DNA of 6,457 nucleotides, taken from the NCBI GenBank assembly GCA_021803845.1, contig JAJZLA010000095.1, positions 1 to 6,457 on the forward strand. Reading direction: 5' to 3'. Made by a program: the position numbers and the translations under genes. This document shows positions 1-6,005 of this stretch, one piece after another (positions within the stretch are counted from its first letter, which is position 1; the number at the start of each line of letters is the position of its first letter). The stretch comes from a bacterium (GTDB lineage Bacteria; SZUA-79; Acidulodesulfobacterales; Acidulodesulfobacteraceae). A model generated the notes under the pieces. The model made no database searches. It was not told where the DNA came from and worked only from the letters and a program-made list of their open reading frames with translations.

Positions 1-361
1 TTTTGAAAACGGTTATTTTTATCATATAAATGCCGGGGTAGGAGGTTTTGCTTATCGATTTTTTGACTATATAGCCTTTTGCGCCGCGTATTTTTTCCTG
101 TTTATTCATTATATATATTTCGTTTAGCAAGAAAACTTTGGACATTATGTTTTTGGCAAGAACGGTTTCGTAGGCGGTATTGTTAGCGTAACCGTAATCG
201 CCTACCGCCCTTGCCTGAGCGGCGAGAAGAGGTATTAAGGCTATGCCGAGTATCACGAGGGCTATTAAGACTTCTATCAGAGTAAAACCGCTTTCCGAAT
301 AACCGATGGAAACGGCTTTGAAATTGCCAAAAAGACGCTTTTTTTGAAAAAAATATATCAT
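1..361 (-). CDS. gspI: Type II secretion minor pseudopilin, GspI-like (3' end cut by window)
   Basis: I translated this by hand from the complementary strand. The open frame gives 120 residues and runs off the left edge, so the last part is missing. Residues 25-30 read G-F-T-L-I-E, the prepilin peptidase site, with cleavage after Gly25 and the conserved Glu at +5 (Glu30). A hydrophobic helix follows at about 31-49. The EVLIALVILGIALIPLLAAQ segment and the later SYPGIYMIKITVF stretch resemble GspI, a minor pseudopilin that with GspJ and GspK caps the pseudopilus; a PilV-like pilin is the main alternative. The ATG at 361 is the only possible start: no ATG, GTG or TTG lies between it and the cleavage site, and an in-frame TAA sits at 377-379. 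This gives a rather long 25-residue basic leader. No Shine-Dalgarno sequence is visible. The neighbours gspC and gspL favour type II secretion over type IV pili. Confidence 0.78.
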   Translation of the reverse strand, partial: MIYFFQKKRLFGNFKAVSIGYSESGFTLIEVLIALVILGIALIPLLAAQARAVGDYGYANNTAYETVLAKNIMSKVFLLNEIYIMNKQEKIRGAKGYIVKKSISKTSYPGIYMIKITVFK

Positions 362-434
362 ATTATTAAATATGAATTAAATAAATTAAATATTTAAACC
401 TGAATTAAACGCAAATAACATTATTCTATTCGCT
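362..434 (-). other. 73-nt AT-rich gap between gspC and gspI
   Basis: This gap is almost entirely A and T. It holds a 9-bp direct repeat, TGAATTAAA on the plus strand at 373-381 and 401-409, 28 bp start to start. I see no GC-rich hairpin with a T-run, so no intrinsic terminator, and no promoter better than chance in such AT-rich DNA. Transcription probably continues from gspC into gspI, though a weak promoter cannot be excluded. Confidence 0.5.
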
Positions 435-1400
435 TTACTCTATCCGATAGTTCATGGTTATATTCTGAGCGTCTTGCGTTAAATCTATAGACACGTTATT
501 TTCGTTCATAAGTCCGGATAATAAATTTATGGCTTCTTGCGGACTGGAAAGGGGCGTTCCGTTTATAGACTTTATTACGTCGCCGGGCTGAAATCCCATG
601 TATGCAAAAATGCCGGTCGGAACTACAGTTAAGACTTTAAATCCAATTATTCTGCCGTTTACAATATCCGGAACCGCATGCATCTGCGTGAAAATAGAAT
701 TTAAATCAGACTTTTTAATCTTCGACCTGTCGATTAAATATGAATAAGGTCCGGTTTTTTTTACTGCGGAACTTAAAGACGACATAGAACCGGCTGGATG
801 CGGAGTATTTATCGCCGACAGCCCTGACGAAAAAGCCGAAGCGTTTCCATTTTTAATTTTTACCAAAGATACGGTAAACCTTCTGCCGAAACCTGAAATT
901 ACGACGCTTTTAAGTTTTACGGCGCTTAAATAGTATCCGGGTTTAATTTCTGCTCCCTGCGGTATAAAAAGTTCTTTTCCATCGGTTTTATTTATAAAAA
1001 ATGCATAACCGAAACTTCCGCTTATAGTTCCTATTAACGTTAAATTTAAAGACGGCGTAAAATCTTTTGAATTAAAATTTAAAAGCGGGCCGTTTACGAC
1101 GGCATTTAGCGGATTGAACTTTAAAATATCGGAATAACGCTTTATAGTGGGTTTTTTTACGACCTGATTTGCGTTAAAAGTTTTAGGGGTTATACCGGCC
1201 TTTTGCAAATCGTATTCGAATATCTTATATGTAATAAATTTTATCGCGGCATTGCTTGCAAAAAAAGATATTATAAAAATAACGGATAATTTAAATAAAA
1301 TTTTATATATTCCGTCTTTATTTTTTAAAAAGCCGGATATATTAAGAGGTTTATTTTTTAATGCCCTATTTTTAATTTTTATAATAAGGGATTTATTCAT
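435..1400 (-). CDS. gspC: Type II secretion inner-membrane protein GspC (HR and PDZ domains)
   Basis: This 321-residue protein has the GspC plan. Residues 1-32 are a short basic cytoplasmic tail and about 33-53 form one membrane helix. Residues 117-181 form the homology region (L-x-L-I-G-T-I, then a strand-rich stretch ending in the VVISGFGRR turn), which in the family binds the N0 domain of secretin GspD. Residues 185-215 are a Ser/Ala/Pro-rich linker, and about 232-318 form a PDZ domain (NGRIIGFKV, then FAYMGFQPGDVIKSINGTPL). GspC links the inner-membrane platform to the outer-membrane secretin, and its PDZ domain has been linked to substrate choice. The ATG at 1398-1400 overlaps the gspL stop by 4 nt (ATGA), suggesting translational coupling. 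No other in-frame start codon lies before the membrane helix, so the start is secure despite lacking a Shine-Dalgarno sequence. The length is slightly above that of many GspC proteins. gspD does not follow directly, which is unusual. Confidence 0.9.
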   Translation of the reverse strand: MNKSLIIKIKNRALKNKPLNISGFLKNKDGIYKILFKLSVIFIISFFASNAAIKFITYKIFEYDLQKAGITPKTFNANQVVKKPTIKRYSDILKFNPLNAVVNGPLLNFNSKDFTPSLNLTLIGTISGSFGYAFFINKTDGKELFIPQGAEIKPGYYLSAVKLKSVVISGFGRRFTVSLVKIKNGNASAFSSGLSAINTPHPAGSMSSLSSAVKKTGPYSYLIDRSKIKKSDLNSIFTQMHAVPDIVNGRIIGFKVLTVVPTGIFAYMGFQPGDVIKSINGTPLSSPQEAINLLSGLMNENNVSIDLTQDAQNITMNYRIE

Positions 1401-2704
1401 TTTAACGCAATATCAAATTTTATATTTCCGTTTGAATTTTTATAAGATTTTATAACGTTTACCGCAGAATATCTCTTTTTTAGATAAATTTCAAGTTTAT
1501 GCAAGTTGTTATAGCCTGAAATACTGCCTTTAAAATCGAACTTTTTAAACGAATAACTTATAGATTCTATTTTTAAGCTTTTTATATTGCCCTTTTCTTC
1601 GGAAGAATACTTTAAAAAACTTAAAAAAGCGTCGTTGCCGCCGCCGTAATTTCCTTTTATTTTATCGTAATAGGATTTAATTTCGTATCTCGGTTCGTAA
1701 AATACCTTTTGCCCGGGTATGTATTTTTCCAGAATTAAATTTATCTTTTTGCTTATAGCCGTCTTTTCGGCGCTTTTATAATAGTTTTCTTCTATGAGTC
1801 CAACGCATATGAATATCAATACTAATCCTGCCGCTAAAGCGGCATATGACGCGCTTTTATTAACATAAAAAGCCGAAACCGAACCGTCTCCAATTATATC
1901 AGAAATCTTAAAATATTCTAAAACGCTTGAATCTTTTGAATTATTTAACATTTTAATAAAAATGCCTAAAAAATTTTCCTGCTTACATTCATTATCCATT
2001 AAAAATATTAAATCGGAATAAAAATCTTTCATACCGGAAAATATTTCCCGGGCTTTAGAATTCAGATCTATTATATTAGTTGCGGCTTTTGTATCATTAT
2101 TTTTAAATTCATCATCATATTCGTTATTAAGTTTTAAATCTATTATCTCCGCGACTTTTCCTTTTTTATAAATAACGGCGTAAGATTTATCCAAAAAATC
2201 GTATTTTAGCAGACAATCAGCGCCGTCTTCCGAATAAAAACGTTTTCCCGTTTTGCACAATACGGAAAAAGGGAAATATATCCGCAAGCCGTTTAAATCG
2301 CCGAGGTTATATTTATTTATTAAACCTGATACGGTTTCTTTTTTTGCGTATTCCACCAATAAAGTATGGTCGGATAATTTATGCTTGGAAACTATAAGCT
2401 CTTTGACTTTTAAAGGGGTTAACTCTTCTATCGCCGTTTTGGCAAGCATTTCTATATTAGAGGCACCCTTTAATTTAAACGGATAAGTCAATATTTTAAA
2501 CGATACTATTTCGGGAGGAAGTATAAAGAATATTTTTCTATAAACAGGCAAAGCCGTTTTTAAAACTTTCGCATCCTGCTCCGACAGTCGCAGTTCTTCA
2601 AAATAAACCTGTTTTCCGCTTTTACTTTTCCCTGTCTGGCGTTCTACGCCGTAAACGGTTCCGTTTACTATTTTTATTCCTATATAGGTCTTATTTTTAT
2701 TCAT
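1397..2704 (-). CDS. gspL: Type II secretion platform protein GspL
   Basis: This 435-residue protein fits GspL. Residues 1-280 form a cytoplasmic actin-like region. Its clearest family signature is at about 57-104: KIFFILPPEIVSFKILTYPF, followed by an acidic helix containing IEELTP. In the family this domain recruits the assembly ATPase GspE. One membrane helix lies at about 286-304. The periplasmic part, 305-435, has a helical stretch and then a compact alpha/beta region (about 355-435) matching the ferredoxin-like fold that pairs with GspM. Residues 192-206 are an acidic, Asn-rich low-complexity loop. PilM-type proteins share the actin fold but lack the fused membrane helix and periplasmic domain seen here. 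The ATG at 2704 is forced, because the only upstream in-frame landmark is the msbA stop 33 nt away and no ATG, GTG or TTG lies between. gspC follows with a 4-nt overlap. gspM, the usual partner gene, is not next door. Confidence 0.85.
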   Translation of the reverse strand: MNKNKTYIGIKIVNGTVYGVERQTGKSKSGKQVYFEELRLSEQDAKVLKTALPVYRKIFFILPPEIVSFKILTYPFKLKGASNIEMLAKTAIEELTPLKVKELIVSKHKLSDHTLLVEYAKKETVSGLINKYNLGDLNGLRIYFPFSVLCKTGKRFYSEDGADCLLKYDFLDKSYAVIYKKGKVAEIIDLKLNNEYDDEFKNNDTKAATNIIDLNSKAREIFSGMKDFYSDLIFLMDNECKQENFLGIFIKMLNNSKDSSVLEYFKISDIIGDGSVSAFYVNKSASYAALAAGLVLIFICVGLIEENYYKSAEKTAISKKINLILEKYIPGQKVFYEPRYEIKSYYDKIKGNYGGGNDAFLSFLKYSSEEKGNIKSLKIESISYSFKKFDFKGSISGYNNLHKLEIYLKKRYSAVNVIKSYKNSNGNIKFDIALK

Positions 2705-2722
2705 AATAATGTCAATTATTAT
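2703..2722 (-). repeat. 8-bp AT-only inverted repeat overlapping the gspL start codon
   Basis: Two perfect 8-nt arms, 2703-2710 and 2715-2722, flank a 4-nt loop. In the transcript the arms read ATAAUAAU-type sequence, and the downstream arm includes the first two bases of the gspL ATG. The stem has only A-U pairs and would be weak. It could tune initiation of gspL, bind a regulator, or be chance in AT-rich DNA. The repeat itself is certain; any function is inference. Confidence 0.5.
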
Positions 2723-2737
2723 ATTTGCAATTATCTT

Positions 2738-4702
2738 TTATTCCATCTGCTTTAAAAGAAGATTTTTATAAATTCCGTCCAATTTTATTAAATCCTCATG
2801 GCTTCCGCTTTCGGCTATTTCACCTTTTTCAAGGACATAAATCTTGTTTGCCTGTTTCACCGTCGAAAGCCTGTGGGCTATTATAAGGACGATTTTATTC
2901 CGGCACAAACCGCCGAATAGTCCGCCCAATAAGCCGCCTTGCAAATCTGTTTTGCCTGCATAGGCTCCCTCATTTTTACCTCCGCCGGCTTCGCCGATGC
3001 CATCCCCCGTTGCGCCGAAAAGAGCCCGCTGGATTTTCTTTTCCGACTCTCCGTCTAAAGAAGAAGTGGCTTCGTCTAATATAAGTATCGGCGCATTTTT
3101 TAGAAACGCCCTGGCGATTAAAATTCTTTGCTTTTCTCCGCCGGAAAGCCTTAATCCCGCTTCATCAACTATCGTGTCGTATCCCTGGGGAAGATTTTTA
3201 ATAAATTCGTCCGCAAATGCCAACTTTGCGGCGTTTACTATTTCTTCCATGCTCTTGCCGCTCGTTCCGTATTCGATATTAAACCTTACGGTTTCGTTAA
3301 AAAGAACTACGTTCTGGGAAACGTAAGATATGGAATCCCTTAACTCTTTTAAATTAAACTCTTTTATGTTTATTCCGTTAACGGCTATAGAGCCGGAAGA
3401 CGGTTCGTAAAAACGCGGAATAAGCATCGATATCGTGCTTTTGCCGGCGCCGGAAAAACCTACTACGGCGGCTATCTCGCCTTTATTGATTTTTATGTTT
3501 ATATTTTTAAGGTCGAAATGCTCGTCGCACGCTTTTCCTTTTTCTTCGTTTGAGCTGCCGGAAATACCGTTTTTTATATTATCTTTGGCATTATTTTTAT
3601 CGTTACCTATGTTATCGACGCTATCGCCTTGTCTGCCGCAAAAGTCGTAGCCGAAATAGAGATTTTTTATCTCTAGGACGTTTATATCTTTAGGAACGGG
3701 CTTATTTCCTCCCGTTTCTTCCTGCTTTTCGTCTAATATGCCGAATATTCTGGTGCCGGCGGCTATGCCTTCCTGAAGGCTGTTGTTAAGCCTCGACAAA
3801 CTTTTTACAGGCTCGTAAAGAAGAAGTATGGCGGTTAAAAAGGAAAAGAATTCGCCGGGGGTATATCCGAATTTTATAACCTGAAGTCCGCCTATAAATA
3901 TTATAACGGCAACCGAAATTCCGCCTATGAGTTCTACGAACGGTACGGTAAGTCCCCTGATTTTCGTCATTCTCATAAAAAATCTATAAAGATTGTCGGA
4001 GAGCTTTTTAAACCTATTTATTTCAAATTCTTCCATATTGTAGGCTTTTACTATGCGCAAACCGGAAATGGTTTCGTCTAAAAACTTCGTTATATTTCCC
4101 ATTTCGTTCTGCGTATCGGTGCTTGTCCTGCGCGCTTTTTTTCCCAGAAGCGTTACCGGAAAAATGACTAAAGGAAACAGGACCAATACGGCTAAAGCAA
4201 GATAAAAATCCATATAGAATACAACTGCTAAAAGAACTATCATGGTAAGAATATCTTTCATGACGGCGCTGACGGTGTCCGATACCGTTCTTTGAATGAT
4301 ATTTATATCGTAGGTTATTCTCGCTATAAGAACGCCCGTCGGTATTTTGTTAAGCTTTGAAACCGGCAATTTTACTATTACCGAATAAACTTCGTCCCTT
4401 AGCGACCTTATAATATTCTGCCCTACCGACCCCGTATAGTAAAACTCGGCATAGTAAAAAACGTTTTTTACTAAAAAGATTAATATGACGAGCAAGGGAA
4501 TTAGTATAAGTTCGGTATAGCTTTTAGTTATAAATATATTATTTATAAGCGGTTTTACTATATAAGCAAGCGCTCCGGTAAGGGCAGAAACTATAGCCAT
4601 GCTTATTACTGCCATAATAAGCTTTTTCTTATAAGGCAGGATGTAAGGAATAAGTCTTTTTAAAACCGATAAATCCTTTTTCATATTTTTTTTATTAAAC
4701 AT
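2738..4702 (-). CDS. msbA: Lipid A flippase MsbA, ABC exporter half-transporter
   Basis: A fused membrane and nucleotide-binding ABC exporter that would act as a homodimer, flipping core-lipid A across the inner membrane. Six membrane helices lie in residues 25-300. The ATPase domain shows A-loop Tyr352, Walker A GFSGAGKST (415-423), Q-loop Gln463, signature LSGGE (519-523), Walker B ILILDE (539-544), D-loop SSLD (547-550) and switch His610. All catalytic motifs are intact. At 654 residues it is about 70 longer than usual for MsbA. The excess is in two insertions: about 354-393 (Asn/Asp/Lys-rich, between the A-loop and the next strand) and about 562-599 (Gly-rich, between the D-loop helix and the H-loop strand). 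Its only three cysteines, 355, 392 and 600, sit in or beside these. It starts 17 nt after lpxB; Met7 is a possible alternative start. The lipid A genes upstream favour MsbA over another lipid or drug exporter, but sequence alone does not fix the substrate. Confidence 0.87.
   Translation of the reverse strand: MFNKKNMKKDLSVLKRLIPYILPYKKKLIMAVISMAIVSALTGALAYIVKPLINNIFITKSYTELILIPLLVILIFLVKNVFYYAEFYYTGSVGQNIIRSLRDEVYSVIVKLPVSKLNKIPTGVLIARITYDINIIQRTVSDTVSAVMKDILTMIVLLAVVFYMDFYLALAVLVLFPLVIFPVTLLGKKARRTSTDTQNEMGNITKFLDETISGLRIVKAYNMEEFEINRFKKLSDNLYRFFMRMTKIRGLTVPFVELIGGISVAVIIFIGGLQVIKFGYTPGEFFSFLTAILLLYEPVKSLSRLNNSLQEGIAAGTRIFGILDEKQEETGGNKPVPKDINVLEIKNLYFGYDFCGRQGDSVDNIGNDKNNAKDNIKNGISGSSNEEKGKACDEHFDLKNINIKINKGEIAAVVGFSGAGKSTISMLIPRFYEPSSGSIAVNGINIKEFNLKELRDSISYVSQNVVLFNETVRFNIEYGTSGKSMEEIVNAAKLAFADEFIKNLPQGYDTIVDEAGLRLSGGEKQRILIARAFLKNAPILILDEATSSLDGESEKKIQRALFGATGDGIGEAGGGKNEGAYAGKTDLQGGLLGGLFGGLCRNKIVLIIAHRLSTVKQANKIYVLEKGEIAESGSHEDLIKLDGIYKNLLLKQME
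2906..2938 (-). repeat. 12-bp imperfect tandem repeat inside msbA (GGL[L/F] units)
   Basis: Read on the coding strand, successive 12-nt units are GGCGGCTTATTG and GGCGGACTATTC, then a partial third, GGCGGTTTG. They encode GGLL, GGLF and GGL at residues 589-599, the end of the second MsbA insertion. The pattern suggests that this part of the insertion grew by replication slippage. The repeats are in frame and short. Confidence 0.7.
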
Positions 4703-4719
4703 TTTAATTTTACAGGAAA

Positions 4720-5922
4720 TTATCCTATTATTCCTATTATTTTATCATAAATTATGCCTGCCGACGCATCAAAAGGATCGACGCCCGTATCTTCTAATGT
4801 AGAAACTACGGAAGATATTTTTTTTAGCGCATTTTCTCTGTATTCTTCGTCTTTTAAAAATTTATCGGCTTCCTTAAAAACGTTTTCGGGATTAAACTTA
4901 AATTCTATCAGTTCGGGAACAACTTCTCCTCCCGCAAGTATGTTTATGAGGCCTGCATATTTTATTCTCACTAATATTTTAGCAAGGATATAGGTTAAAT
5001 AGTTTAAATAATAAAATATTATTACGGGCTTGCCGTAAAAACAGGCTTCCAAGGAAGCGGTGCCGCTTGCAGTTATTATTAAATCGCTTGAAGACAGGGC
5101 AAAACCTATTGAATCGGTAAATATATACATATCTTTTTTTAAGGCTGGACTGTTTTCTAGCACATCCTTAAAATAGGAAAAATCAATTCCTTTTCTGAAC
5201 GGAAAGATAAAGAAAGCTTCTTTATAAACCGATTTTATTTTTATAACTGAATCGATTATCCTTTGCGAGTGATATTTAAGTTCGGTTTTCCTTGAGCCGG
5301 GCAGAAAAGATATAATAGGATATTTTCCGTTCAAGAGTTTTTGCATTTCGGCATCTTCGGATAAATCAGCCGATAAAACGTCTTTTTTGTTTAAGATATA
5401 TAAAGGGTTGCCGAAATAGTAAGACTCCACGCCCTCTTTTTTATAAATATCCTGCTCGAACGGAAAAATAGTTATAACGAATTTTATATATTTTTTAATA
5501 AATTTTATTCTGCCGTAGCGGGATGCCCAAATTTTAGGAGGGATGAAATAAACTACGGGAATTTTAAGCTTATTTGCCAATTTTGCGATTTTAAAATTAA
5601 AGGAAGGAAAATCGACGAGAACAACTGCGTCGGGTTTGTTAGACTTTATCCATAAAGATATATTTCTTAACACTTTTTTTATCGTTTTTAACTTTAAAAG
5701 CACTTCGGTGAAACCCATAACCGATAATTCTTTAATATCGGCTATCAACTCGGCGCCGGCGCCGGCGCTGTTTTTTCCGCCCATTGCGTAAATATCGACG
5801 GATATGCCGTCATCGTCAAGTTTCTTAAGCTTTTCAATTTTTTTAAGCGACGATATTAGCCCGCCGGCAAAAACATCGCCGGAAGGTTCGCCCGAAACTA
5901 CAAGTATTTTATGCATTTGCAT
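4720..5922 (-). CDS. lpxB: Lipid A disaccharide synthase LpxB
   Basis: LpxB is a GT-B glycosyltransferase (family GT19) at the cytoplasmic face of the inner membrane. It joins lipid X to UDP-2,3-diacylglucosamine, giving the tetraacyl disaccharide 1-phosphate. Visible family motifs: GEPSGD (11-16), the MGG turn (47-49), ELSVMGFTEVL (65-75), VDFPSFN (103-109), the PPKIWASRYGRI substrate loop (128-139), GNPL (171-174), LPGSRKTE (207-214), ASGTASLEA (285-293), and a hydrophobic, basic membrane-contact stretch before NILAGGEVVPELIE (327-340). Its 400 residues are near the family norm. In GNPL, Asn replaces the His of the more usual GHP form. Residues 52-57 are coded by a GC-rich hexamer repeat. 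Translation may start at Met1 (5922) or Met3 (5916); an in-frame TAA 18 nt upstream excludes anything longer. It lies 83 nt after lpxI, whose product lipid X is its substrate, and 17 nt before msbA. Confidence 0.97.
   Translation of the reverse strand: MQMHKILVVSGEPSGDVFAGGLISSLKKIEKLKKLDDDGISVDIYAMGGKNSAGAGAELIADIKELSVMGFTEVLLKLKTIKKVLRNISLWIKSNKPDAVVLVDFPSFNFKIAKLANKLKIPVVYFIPPKIWASRYGRIKFIKKYIKFVITIFPFEQDIYKKEGVESYYFGNPLYILNKKDVLSADLSEDAEMQKLLNGKYPIISFLPGSRKTELKYHSQRIIDSVIKIKSVYKEAFFIFPFRKGIDFSYFKDVLENSPALKKDMYIFTDSIGFALSSSDLIITASGTASLEACFYGKPVIIFYYLNYLTYILAKILVRIKYAGLINILAGGEVVPELIEFKFNPENVFKEADKFLKDEEYRENALKKISSVVSTLEDTGVDPFDASAGIIYDKIIGIIG
5752..5769 (-). repeat. GC-rich GCCGGC microsatellite and 16-bp palindrome in lpxB
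   Basis: Coding-strand bases 5766-5752 are two and a half copies of GCCGGC, giving Ala-Gly-Ala-Gly-Ala (residues 53-57). Positions 5753-5768 are a perfect 16-bp palindrome of only G and C, in an otherwise AT-rich gene. Against the usual LpxB pattern between the MGG turn and the following Leu, the number of residues is unchanged, so the repeat replaced rather than lengthened the loop. It could form a strong local hairpin in DNA or mRNA. Confidence 0.75.
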
Positions 5923-6005
5923 GATATTTGTTTATAACTGCAACCTTTAATTATGAACTATATAAGGATTAACATATTATATATTGGGGGGTTAAAAACG
6001 GCTGC
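5923..6005 (-). other. 83-nt gap between lpxI and lpxB
   Basis: This is the longest gap in the window. It holds a six-C run on the coding strand (5991-5986), a perfect TATAAT at 5981-5976 and a purine-rich AAAGG about 21 nt before the lpxB ATG, which is too far to serve as a normal ribosome binding site. No stem-loop terminator is visible, so read-through from lpxI is likely. Confidence 0.5.
5976..5981 (-). promoter_or_regulatory. Possible -10 hexamer ahead of lpxB
   Basis: A consensus TATAAT lies on the coding strand about 54 nt before the lpxB start. No acceptable -35 hexamer is present at 16-18 nt spacing (the DNA there is GC-containing and includes the C-run). In AT-rich DNA a lone TATAAT is weak evidence. 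It could give lpxB-msbA-gsp some transcription independent of lpxI. Confidence 0.2.

Noticed and set aside
373..409. Direct repeat TGAATTAAA twice in the gspC-gspI gap as an operator
   Set aside because: Nine-base AT-only repeats are expected by chance in DNA this AT-rich; without conservation it cannot be supported.
2253..2486. Short plus-strand frames here and at 1252-1455, 3435-3650 and 4754-4993
   Set aside because: All lie within or mainly opposite well-supported minus-strand genes, with no domain, signal or ribosome binding site.
2710..2715. TTGACA on the minus strand as a -35 box for gspL
   Set aside because: No -10-like hexamer lies 16-18 nt downstream, and that region is already inside the gspL coding sequence.
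2997..3326. A 109-codon open frame on the plus strand
   Set aside because: It is opposite the MsbA ATPase domain (signature and Walker B); its composition looks like antisense shadow.
4703..4719. AGGA...TCCT pairing around the lpxB stop as a terminator
   Set aside because: The arms are only 4 nt with no T-run, and msbA starts 17 nt after lpxB, so termination there is unlikely.
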